From: Chloromonas sp. AAM2
Lineage: Eukaryota; Chlorophyta; Chlorophyceae; Chlamydomonadales; Chlamydomonadaceae
Assembly: GCA_004335635.1 (NCBI GenBank)
Contig: QAXH01005394.1
Location: 1 to 10,299 of the forward strand
Length of the DNA: 10,299 bases
Reading direction: 5' to 3'
Below, piece after piece: positions 1 through 7,794 of this stretch. The notes below the pieces were generated by a model that worked only from the letters and a program-made list of their open reading frames with translations, searched no databases and was not told the origin of the DNA. The stretch's first letter is position 1. The number at the start of each line of letters is the position of its first letter. The translations under genes were made by a program, and so were the position numbers.

Positions 1-390
1 GGCATCTAGGCTGCAGGGTCAGGCTGACGAAGAACCAGACGCCCATCGCGCAGGCACAGAAAGGCACAGAAATTCATGTAATGGAATGCTCTGCCATGAT
101 TAGCCTACACCAAGCCAATGTATGGATTGCCCTCTTTGAGTGAGAGTCCTGCTGGTACTCCTCTGTTGAGGGGTGCCCCGGTGCAATGTCAACCTTAGGC
201 ATGACATCATTTGCTCAGCTCGTGACACGCAGCAGGTTGCCAACTGCCTGAACAACCCTTGTGTGCTTTGACCATTTTCTATTTAATGGGACTGTTAGCA
301 ATCTATTGTCCTTGTCCAATGGCTAACAAATCAACCAGTTACATGTGCCCGCTACCCAAATGTAGGCCCACTGACTGATGCTGCACGCAC
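1..390. other. Left-edge stretch with no gene seen; probably intron of the NHL-repeat gene
   Basis: No NHL-like or other convincing coding segment appears on either strand. A 10-base unit, aggcacagaa, occurs twice in tandem at 52-71. On the minus strand the possible acceptor ctgcag near position 11 would give an immediate stop in the required phase, so it is not used in the model. If exon 4 were read through instead of spliced, the protein would end at a stop at 325-323, about 22 residues further on. Confidence 0.4.
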
Positions 391-2108
391 CTGTTTGTGA
401 GCTGCCTGTGCAGTTTTCCACGCAGTCCAACCGGCTCAACCGCCTGTTGGCCGGGTCCCCCACCAACACAGCGCCCGAGGCCATGCATACCAGGCTGGTG
501 GGGGTACTGAGCAGGGACTGGCCCACAGGGCCCGACCGGTCGCCCTTGCTGCCGGGAATGCCGGCAACAGTGGACACAGCACCTGAAATCAGGTAGCATC
601 AAGCAGACTTGCGCATCCCTCAGCACTGGTGATGGCAGTGAACATGTATGTTGCACTGCAGCTCTGGTCTGCAACGACATGGCCCACTTCCCTTCCAATC
701 CTGTTGACAGCCCTGCTCCTGTTGAGCGCTGACAGTCAGCCAACCGCACAGAATAGAGTGCTTGCCTGGCTGAGGCAGTTTAATTTGTCTGAGCCTGCTG
801 CATTTTCAACGACTATCCATGACATCCAGCTGCAGTACCGTGGGTTGAACCATGAAAAGCCATGTGATGATGACGATGATAATCCATGGCATCAAGAACA
901 ATTTCTCCATAGAAGCATCTCTTGTGTCGTGTCATGTTGACTGGAGGGTCATCCAGGGAAGCCAGTGCTCTGCAGACCCACTGACCATCCAGCCCTGCCC
1001 TGCCCACCTGTTTCCCCGTCAATCCTCCTGACCGTTGCCGAGTTGGTGTCTGCCACGAGCACTGCCCCATGCGGGTCCACGCACAGCGCATGGGGGCTGC
1101 TGAACCCCGCCGCGGACCGGGGGCCGTCCTGGTGGGTGGCCTGACCATTGCCAGCGTACAGTGTGGGGGAGGCAGCGGCACCTGCTACAACCCAGCAGTT
1201 GAACAAACCCCGAGTGGAGGGAGAGGCTAATGCAGGTCAACTGACTACCCAAGTCAACTTTGCGTCCATTTTGTGGCGGTTTGCGGGGTGTGGCCCCTGG
1301 AACTCGGCTATGCGCGAGACCAGGCGGGTGAGTGTGCTCTGTGGGGACCTGCATATCATTTTGTCGCTGCATACCGGTGGATGCAGGACAGGTGGGCTCT
1401 CTTAATCCCGTTTACACAGTGCTATGCGGTTCCGGCTAGGCTGATGTAATGCTGCTTGGGTATCATCGGGTATGCTGCTTGGGTATCATGGCCCGGCGCT
1501 GCTGTTCAAAATATACGAGTCACATCAAGAGTGGCTGCCGTTCCAACAACTGCAAAAACGGCGAATGATGGTATCACAGCGACGATTACAGATACGGATG
1601 GACTGTGTTGACTCATCACAATGACACTATTGCAGTCTGGTGCAACTGGGTAGACGTGGAAGCTCAAGGTGTAAAAGTCAAAGAGGCAGATCGCTGATGG
1701 TGTGATGTATGATATACTATGGTATGGTAATGCAATCTCCTCGCCTTCTATGTCTTCGATCTCCCAGATGCGTGACACGCCATCACTGATTAGAGCCGCC
1801 GGGGGTCCTGCATGCAACATGACAATGACGACACATTGTTGCAGGGCAGCCACACATTATGCCAGTCATGTGCCACTGTCATGCGGCCATAGGTACATGG
1901 CATGCGTTCAAGTTGGTCAAATATGCAAATTCCGGTCATTCTCGCTCCCGTTGCTGTTATGAGCCAACAAAATCCTCACCTGTGCCAGCCATGACAGATA
2001 GCCGTGCGCAGCTGTATCAACTGACAAGATCGATTTGAGCTCGTAAAGGGGCTGCGCCAAGACCGATGGCGCAAACAGTAGCAAGCTTAAGCCCAGTAAC
2101 CGAAGCAT
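391..2108 (-). CDS. NHL-repeat (beta-propeller) protein, 5' part, runs off the left edge
   Basis: The proposed exons, in gene order on the minus strand, are 2108-1980, 1807-1517, 1181-1008 and 582-391. Exon 1 begins MLRLLGLSLLLFAPSVLA, a typical signal peptide, and ends CAG|GTGAGG. Exons 3 and 4 each encode one NHL unit: exon 3 has YAGNG, PHALCVDPHGAVLVADTNS and VRRID, and exon 4 has VSTVAGIPG, GAVLVGDPANRRL and SRLD. Joining GAAACAG|GT to TTTCAG|GT reads RRIDGETGAVSTVAG with no gap, which strongly supports that intron. Exons 2, 3 and 4 all start and end in phase 1. NHL units are known to form propeller blades that bind proteins, RNA or ligands; with a signal peptide this one would be secreted or luminal (inference). 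Exon 2 (ALISDGVSRIWEIED) is a weaker call, and canonical splicing from exon 1 puts it out of frame. Exon 4 ends at a good donor, ACAG|GTGCGT, so more exons lie to the left of the window. The exact function is unknown. Confidence 0.7.
1334..1449 (+). repeat. Interspersed ~115-bp repeat, copy A
   Basis: This lies in the proposed intron between exons 2 and 3 of the NHL-repeat gene. It shares with copies B and C a core, ctgcataccggtggatg, and then an ordered series of blocks: agga(c/g)..ggtgg, ctct, aatcc, tttacacagt, ctatgcggtt(c/t)cggctag and ctgatgtaa. Copy A differs mainly near its start (gacctgcatatcatttt). No coding capacity is seen. Confidence 0.75.
1450..1489 (+). repeat. Tandem duplication, 17-bp unit at 23-bp period
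   Basis: The unit tgctgcttgggtatcat occurs at 1450-1466 and 1473-1489 without a mismatch, separated by cgggta. It starts at the base right after the end of repeat copy A, inside the same intron. Confidence 0.85.
1980..2108 (-). other. Signal-peptide exon of the NHL-repeat gene
   Basis: This first coding exon has 43 codons. A short start (MLR) is followed by a hydrophobic core rich in Leu and a small-residue cleavage motif, SVLA|Q, then PLYELKSILSVD. It ends in CAG followed by GTGAGG, a strong donor. A second ATG, in another frame at 1992-1990, gives MAGT and leaves one base at the same donor. That frame, and not the signal-peptide frame, matches exon 2. The start at 2108 is preferred because of the signal peptide. 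Confidence 0.6.
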
Positions 2109-2233
2109 CGCGATGAACTGTCGTTGCTCCGTGTTCTGCGATTCACGATGAAACGGGCCCTAATTGCGCTAAGCCATCTGCCATCTGCAGCCCAGTTTCT
2201 TGGACGCATCAACATGATCACATGGTCCAAGGA

Positions 2234-2265
2234 CCCGCTTGCACGGGCGATCCCGCTTGCACGGG
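2234..2265 (+). repeat. Short tandem repeat, 14-bp unit at 18-bp period
   Basis: The unit cccgcttgcacggg occurs at 2234-2247 and again at 2252-2265 without a mismatch. Each unit has CCCG and CGGG ends that could pair. It lies about 130-160 bases upstream of the NHL-repeat gene start, so a promoter role is possible but not shown. Confidence 0.7.
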
Positions 2266-2565
2266 TGCGAGACCCAAGAGCCTCGTTTCAACAAATTGAA
2301 CGCCGTTAGCCTTAGCCGTCCGTGCAAGCACACATGCGTGTACACATATGGTGCAGCACATCGCTGTCAGCCCGTGCATTCCGGGTGGTACATGTGGCGC
2401 GTTGGGTGCATGCCGTACAGGTTATCCATGCCTGTGCGGACCTAAACTGCATGCGGAGCTGATACAACGCCTACATCAGGCTGCACATAGCGCTCACTTG
2501 CAAGGCGGGAGGTCCCACGCAGATACGACTGAAGCCGAGCTGAGCGGGAGGCGGGCTTGACTGCT

Positions 2566-2671
2566 GTGTCTGCTATGCACACTTGCTGGTCTGCTTGAGG
2601 GCTCCAAGACGAGCTGCTTGATGTGGATTCAGGCAGGTCGCAGCAGACCAGCAAGTGTGCATGACAGACAC
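2566..2671. repeat. Inverted repeat / hairpin with 20-bp perfect arms
   Basis: The arm tgcacacttgctggtctgct at 2576-2595 is the exact reverse complement of 2642-2661, with a 46-base loop. Beyond a small bulge the pairing resumes: gtgtctg at 2566-2572 pairs with cagacac at 2665-2671. Weaker similarity continues outward. The layout is like a foldback or MITE-type element or a hairpin-RNA locus, but no target-site duplication is evident. Confidence 0.8.
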
Positions 2672-2709
2672 AAGCAAGCTGGCCTCTTCCAGCCACCCAG
2701 CTCGTTTAG

Positions 2710-2736
2710 AAGGAGCACGTTGCCAACGTGCTCCTT
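2710..2736. repeat. 27-bp near-perfect palindrome
   Basis: Two 13-base arms, aaggagcacgttg at 2710-2722 and caacgtgctcctt at 2724-2736, are exact reverse complements with a single base between them. It lies 38 bases past the inverted repeat and just before a ttag run at 2747-2762. It could be a dimeric protein-binding site or a cruciform. No function can be assigned. Confidence 0.8.
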
Positions 2737-2897
2737 GGGCGTCGGTCAGTTAGTTAGTTAGATACTTACAGCAGCTGGTGTATTTGGGCGAGAAAACTCA
2801 AGGGACTGTCCAATTGTCACGTCCGGGCAGTTTCCTACAGTTTAGAGACTGTACAATGCTCTGCAATTCTTACAATCGCCTGGTGCAGGCCACAGCT

Positions 2898-3128
2898 CTA
2901 CGACGTCCTTTGGCCCATGGCACAAACGGTGTTAATTGTTTTCACAGCTTCATCGCCCGCTACTCCAATCACCAAGTGTCTCAGGTCAATCACCAACCCT
3001 ATGCTCTGACAGTCCACACCTATGCCCAAACCGGGTAGCACCCTCGTGCCTATGATTCCCTGTCTGAAAGTAGGGTGTCTTTGCCACGCTGCCAAACAGG
3101 GGCCAAATTTGACAGTATGTGTAGGCAA
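2898..3128 (-). pseudogene. Possible retroelement protease-like fragment (weak)
   Basis: A 76-codon open frame contains IIGTRVLPGLGIGV. This resembles the segment after the catalytic Asp in some Ty3/gypsy aspartic proteases, where an I-(I/L)-G-x-x-(L/I)-LP-x-LGI pattern occurs. The DSG-type catalytic motif that should come before it was not found, and no reverse transcriptase or other retroelement part is nearby. If real it is a relic. It may equally be a chance open frame. Confidence 0.2.
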
Positions 3129-3147
3129 TGACGTCAGCTCGACACAG

Positions 3148-3256
3148 AAGTCTCCGGGGAGCGGCCAGTCACCTTGTGTCGCTGCATACCGGTGGATGTA
3201 GGACCGGTGGGCTCTCTGGAATCCCCTTTACACAGTCATATGCTAGGCTGATGTAA
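3148..3256 (+). repeat. Interspersed ~115-bp repeat, copy B
   Basis: This copy sits in the intergenic region downstream of gene 2. It carries the core ctgcataccggtggatg, then ggtgggctctctggaatcc, ctttacacagt and ctaggctgatgtaa. Compared with the other copies it lacks about seven bases of the gcggttccgg block. Nine bases past its end comes a run of ten A, which could be the remnant of a tail. Copies A and C have no such run. Confidence 0.75.
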
Positions 3257-3414
3257 GTCACCAGCTAAAAAAAAAACGAACCCTACAGAAAGCTTCGTCG
3301 AGTGCATGCAGCCATCGCAATCAAGCATTGACTATCACCAACGTATCACGCTTGAGAGATGCATTGTCTTTCTAGAAGTGAAGCAGGTTCAACCGAGCAT
3401 CGTAACTATAACAG

Positions 3415-3612
3415 CGTATCAGGCTAAGGCTCACCCTAGAACTGTCGTTTGTGCGGGCCATCAGCGTGACTACCAATGCTTGTGTTTTACCTAGTCACGT
3501 ACCTGTTGGCTCAACTAGTTTGGTTGGCTAGCACTCACAACTGTACCGTATCAGGCTCATTCCAGACGTAAGGTTGCTTGCAGCCATTACTGGGGTCCTA
3601 ACTAGTCACGTA
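3415..3612 (+). repeat. Diverged direct duplication marked by two shared 11-mers
   Basis: The word cgtatcaggct occurs at 3415-3425 and 3547-3557, and ctagtcacgta occurs at 3491-3501 and 3602-3612, in the same order. This suggests two copies of one ~65-90 bp unit that have drifted apart in length and sequence. It lies just downstream of gene 2, possibly within its 3' UTR. Confidence 0.45.
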
Positions 3613-3642
3613 GCTATTGTTTTTGCCTTGGTCGGCTGCCTG

Positions 3643-6600
3643 TCAGCCTCCCATCGTTGCTGTGGCACGTAGCAACGCGAAGGTTGACGTGGTTGCCGGC
3701 TGGTGCGAGTTGAGCAGCCTGGCGCCTGCTGAATGCCGCTCGTCACCTCCGTTACCATGGCCCTGATTCCACCAGGCGCTGTCCGCGTTTGTGCCTCGGA
3801 AAGCAGCGCCGGCGTTGCTGTTCAGAACCCCACTACTGGCCACACCATTGCGGCGAGGGACAGGCCAGTATTCAGACGCCAAGGCACCTGAGGCCTGCCC
3901 AGAAGGGGCCCCAGCAGTCACCGATGGTGGGATGATCGATGCGGGTGCAACGCTAGAAGTGCGCACGGCAGTTGAAGCAAACCTCGGCGCCGAGGGTTTG
4001 GTGATGGGGCGCCACATGGCCGCGCTCTCGCCAGGTTTGACCAGCGGCCGCCACATGGACGAAACGTCCTCGTGTGCAGCAGGTGTGGGCGAGGAACTGA
4101 CTGCCCACACAGCGCGCTGTGATGCGTGCGCTTCCCAGGCCCCTGGGGGCGTGAGGGGAAAGCGACGCAGCACTGGTGTATCCGGGGCGTCCGGCACGTG
4201 CACATAGGAGGGCCTGCGTCATAGCGAGTAAAACAACCCAGCTTTGATTTCAGCACCAGATCGCTCCACATTGACAGGCTGTGGGTTTGAACATTTATGC
4301 ACGTGATGGATGGCATCAGCACTGACTGTCCACTTACTTGTCTTAATAGCAACTTTGAATACCAAAAGGTGGCAGTTGTGTATCTTACGTGCATTTGTCA
4401 CCCAATTGTCTGGATCTGTTGTCCCTCCTAAGCAAAGTTACACGCCACCTCAACAGTCATCCCCATGACTGACCCTGTGACACAGCATGCATCGCTGGTG
4501 CGATATGTGCGCACCTTGCAAAGAACACGTCCGCTGTGGTTGACCTCAGGAGCATGGGGGGTCGTTGCTGTTGCGCTGGCACAGGCAGTTCCGGCTGTGT
4601 CCTGTGCAGCACGTCTGCTGCTGCCGCCGCTGCTGCGGATGCGGCCGCTGCCATACTGGCCGCTGCTGCCACCCGCATGTGCCTCCGCTGCTCGCTGCTC
4701 ACGCGCCTCAGCGCCACTGCAGGCCCGCTTGCAGTCGCCTCCTGTGCCGGAACCACTGCGGGTATGGGTGCTGAGCCGGCTCGTTGGTGCTGCTGCTGTT
4801 GCTGCTTGTGTGGCTGCTTGTGTTGTTGCGGTTGTTGTTGCTGCTGCTGTTGATGCTGCCAGTGTTGTGGCTGCTGCTGCTGCTGCTGCTGTTGTAGCTG
4901 TTGGTGTTGCAATGCACGGTCGGTGCCCTGGGCCGCTGCGGGCACAGTGCCTCCATTGACTGCTTGTTCGCAGTCCAGGGTCTGCATCTGGCTGCCGTTT
5001 CCACTCCATGACTGCTGCTGGCACTCAGCCACCCAGCTTGCCGTCCTCATCGTGTTGGTGTCTGCGTGTGTTGTACGAGATCTGAGCTGCAGCAGCTGAT
5101 GATCAGCTGCAGTCGCCGCCTGCCCACTGGTCATGCACACAGGCGACGTTCTGTCTGAGCAGTCGCCCTGGAGAGGCTGGTCCTGATCACTGCCTAGAAA
5201 CGGCACCGGCAAAGCCGTTTCACTGCTAGCTTCCATCAGGTCGTCGCCAGTGATGCCTTGTGAACCCAAACCTGACCCAGCCAATCCCAGCACACCGAGT
5301 GCTGCCTGCACTCCCGGTTTGTCCGCAGGCGCGTGCCCTGTGCTGCCATGCAGTGACGGTCCGGCCTGCAGCCGGTGGCCCGCCGGCAGCGTCGCAAGGC
5401 GGCTGTTGGACGACCGGTGCGGGGTGTGCTTACAGGGGCCGGGCGTGGGGCATGTGCTGCTGCTGGTGCTGCCGCCGGCCCAACGGGCAACCATGCTGTC
5501 AAGCTGCATTGCGGCTAGCAACTCATCTACGTGTGCGGGTGCGGGCTTCATGCCCATGGTGTGCAATGGGTCAGGACTGCGGCAGGCAGCTGCTTTATTC
5601 AACGGGCTTTGGGCGCCATTACTGCTGACTCTGTGCTCAGGCCCATCGCACCCTGCCAGGCTGACCCGCAATGCGCGCTGGGCCACCGCAGCACCACCCC
5701 TGACCGCACCATTGCCTTCCGCTTCAGTCCCCGCCTCGCCAACCTGCCCATTTTCCATCAAGGTCTGCAACAGCGGGAAGCCATCAATTCCAACCTCAGC
5801 CTGCCTTGCCTGATGACTGGTCTCAGACTCAGAGTGCGTCAGCATACACTGTGCAGGCGCCTGTGAATCTGGTGGTGCTTTGTCCTGCATGTCGATGGCT
5901 TCCTGACTGGGCTGGGCCTCAGGGACGGTTTCCAAGGTGGTTGAGCCTTGGCGTGCATTGCGCAGCTTCCCCAGCATGTCTGCACACTGCTGTAGGACTT
6001 GATGTGCAGCGCATGTGAGGCTGTGGCGGCTGCGTGCTGCTGTGCCACTGGTGCTGCTTTCTGTTGTGGGCTCCTTGTTTCGGCAATGTAAGGCAAGCAG
6101 GTGCGCTTGCCAGCCAGCTTGAGTTGTCCTGCAAACAGTGAAGGAGTCCCAGATAGGAGTGGTTACAACAGTGAGACAGCGCCCGGCCAGAGAAGGTAAT
6201 GACCGGCAGATCACCGCCAACAGGCACTCCGAGGGCTAACCCCAATCCAACGAGTCCATGTGTTGCCCCTGGATGCGCTTGAGTCTACAGCTACCAGTCA
6301 CACCTCTTGGTGCTACTGGAATGGCGAGCTGCATTGTTGGAATGGCGAGCGGGTTCACATAGCACACGGCATAGCGAGAAGTCCACTCAGGCAGAGAAGA
6401 TTCCCTCTTGCTACACACAAACACGCCATTGCATGCACACGTGCACATGCACGCACATGCGTGTACACACGCATACCTGAGGTGTGAGATAGTGTCATAG
6501 TCGTCGGGAAGGACAGTCTGTGCCGCTAGAACGGCCGCCCGCCTGCGCTGCTGCTGCTGCAGCTGGTGTCGGGTGCGTGGCGCCTCAATATGCTGCCGCA

Positions 6601-7243
6601 TCGACCTAAGCGGTAATAACACTGTTGGCTGGTTTGCAGCCTCGCCTGTCCCCCCTGGCATCCCCAGTTGACCTGCCAATGCCCCAGAACTGCTGCTGCT
6701 GCTGCCAGTCTCGTCAGGCTTCAACCTTTCTGGGGTGTCAGTTACAGAAGTTAGTTGTCCTCCAGGGCTGTCTCTGCCATGGCATGTGGTGGTAGTGCTG
6801 GTCGGTAACGAAGGGTCTGTCTGGGCACATGGTGGCTTACAGCTGGTGGATGCCTCTCCATCACTGCCCTCAGAACTGCTATCTCGTTCCTGATGATCTG
6901 CATGAGGCGTGGTTTCTGCAGGTACAGGAGGTTGTGGGGTGGATTGGTCATGTGGGGCATGTGATGGCTGTGCTTCGGTTGCTGCTGCAGTGCATCTGGT
7001 GACCCATGGAAGCATGGGTGATGGTGCCTGCCATGACACAACTTGGGAAAGGCCATGCACTGGCTTCCATTGTGGTGCACCCATGATGACCCGGTAGAAC
7101 TCTGGCTGGCGAACAGCTAGCAAGACCATAAAGTCCTCTTTGGGGTCTGCTTGGCACCGCTTCCCTGCCAAACCAGCCATGCAAGGCTGCATGGTCTGCT
7201 GCCATGGTCGGTCTGCTGCAGTGGGTGCCCAGGATTGGGTCAT
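3643..7243 (-). CDS. Unrecognised ~983-residue Gln/Ala/Ser-rich protein, three exons
   Basis: The exons on the minus strand are 7243-6477, 6128-4515 and 4213-3643, the last with a TGA stop at 3645-3643. Both introns have canonical ends (CTCAG|GTATGC to TTTGCAG|G, and GCAAG|GTGCGC to GACGCAG|G). Both are phase 2 and rebuild an Arg codon, AG+G, and together they give one frame of 2,952 bases. An in-frame TGA four codons upstream supports the ATG at 7243. The most family-like segment is near residues 33-60 (DPKEDFMVLLAVRQPEF). Low-complexity tracts follow: Ser near 180, Gln near 228-233, a long Gln/His tract near 660-703 and Ala near 738-762. The C-terminal exon has two MWRPxxKP motifs at about 847 and 860. 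No signal peptide, membrane segment or catalytic motif is visible. Such composition is common in algal regulatory or RNA-binding proteins, but I cannot name a family. Confidence 0.72.
4783..4912 (-). repeat. CAG/CAA repeat tract encoding poly-Gln
   Basis: On the minus strand this part of exon 2 of gene 2 is mostly CAG and CAA codons broken by CAC, CCG, AAG and TGG. It encodes two main Gln runs of seven to eight residues, plus shorter ones. The CAG/CAA mixture suggests old, partly stabilised expansion rather than a pure unstable repeat. The plus-strand reading through it gives only Cys- or Val/Ala-rich artefacts. Confidence 0.85.
6430..6476. repeat. 47-nt strictly alternating purine-pyrimidine tract
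   Basis: From t6430 to c6476 every base alternates between purine and pyrimidine, made of gc, ac, gt and at steps. Such tracts are known candidates for Z-DNA under negative supercoiling. It forms the first 47 nucleotides of intron 1 of gene 2, starting exactly at the GT of the donor. Confidence 0.85.
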
Positions 7244-7794
7244 GAGAACGCCTCAAACCGTCATTGCCTCAATGGGCAGGCCACATGCACCTGCAAGGAA
7301 CAACTGCTCGCTTTGAACAATGTCGGCGTGCATTGCGCGCGATTATGCAAGTCGGGCGACCGTACCTTACGGCTGACCCGTACGTAAGGGCATTGCACTC
7401 TGGGCATCCCATTCCCAAGACAGTCAAGCGTGACTCCTGCTGCAGTGAATCAGCTACACAACAACATTAGCGCTCCTTCCGAGTGTGGCTTGATTATATT
7501 TATATATGGCTTGGTTTCACTATGCATAGTTGCACGGCTAAGCCGCTTTATGCAGATGGCACATGCGTTGCATGTCGTGCAGGCCGCAAGAGCAAAAGCG
7601 GAAGGCGCTTGGCGGTTAGGTCAGCCGTTAAAACCCTTGTCCGGGTCAGGATGAAGCGGAAGGTGAAATAGCCTGACTCGAAGTTTGATCAATCGGCCCC
7701 TGATGGCCACGATCAGCACCAATGGATTAATACCTATCGGACTGGGCTGATACATCAGCCTGACAGACTATCTTTGCGACAAAACAGCGCAAAA
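7244..7794. promoter_or_regulatory. Divergent intergenic region, candidate bidirectional promoter
   Basis: Gene 2 starts at 7243 and reads left; the VPS13-family gene starts at 7795 and reads right. These 551 bases must therefore hold both 5' UTRs and at least the core promoters, unless there are upstream non-coding exons. The most AT-rich block, attatatttatatat at 7493-7507, includes TATATAT at 7501-7507 and is a candidate TATA element for the rightward gene. No transcription start can be read from sequence alone. Confidence 0.45.
7745..7760 (+). other. Small hairpin upstream of the VPS13 start
   Basis: GGCTGAT at 7745-7751 and ATCAGCC at 7754-7760 are exact reverse complements, two bases apart, ending 34 bases before the ATG. 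They could form a hairpin in the 5' UTR or a dimeric binding site. The short arms make chance quite possible. Confidence 0.3.

Larger units (their letters stand above)
2109..3642. other. Intergenic region between the NHL-repeat gene and gene 2
   Basis: This 1.5-kb stretch separates the start of the NHL-repeat gene from the end of gene 2; both genes read to the left. It must hold the promoter of the NHL-repeat gene (near 2109-2400) and the 3' UTR of gene 2 (just below 3643). No TATA box could be picked out with confidence. The short open frames at 2124-2309, 2778-3038 and 3306-3494 have no recognisable features. What stands out is repeat content: short tandem repeats, an inverted repeat, a palindrome and repeat copy B, each listed separately. 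Confidence 0.5.

Noticed and set aside
629..940. Plus-strand 103-codon frame with a hydrophobic start and an Asp run
   Set aside because: It falls in the intron between the two NHL exons, where the flanking exons join seamlessly. The Asp run comes from a gat/gac-rich stretch. No start context or family signal was seen.
2124..2309. Plus-strand 61-codon frame next to the NHL-gene start
   Set aside because: It runs through a tandem repeat, is short, and has no recognisable motif.
3791..4207. Plus-strand 138-codon open frame
   Set aside because: It is antisense to the last exon of gene 2, whose frame is fixed by a phase-matching splice junction and a stop codon.
4465..4959. Plus-strand 164-codon open frame and neighbouring Cys-rich frames over the CTG tract
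   Set aside because: They are the opposite-strand readings of the poly-Gln and poly-Ala coding tract of gene 2; trinucleotide repeats stay open in all frames.
5250..5813. Plus-strand 187-codon open frame
   Set aside because: It lies antisense inside exon 2 of gene 2, begins and ends without splice or family signals, and is explained by the low-stop GC-rich coding strand opposite.
6236..6476. Continuation of gene 2 exon 1 into a 335-residue reading
   Set aside because: The extension passes through the alternating purine-pyrimidine tract and gives Cys/His/Ala-rich nonsense. A good donor at 6476 and a phase-matching acceptor at 6129 explain it as intron.
7430..7671. Plus-strand small frames upstream of VPS13
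   Set aside because: Two overlapping frames of similar length and no family features; the region is more simply promoter and 5' UTR. The VPS13 N terminus at 7795 is already complete.
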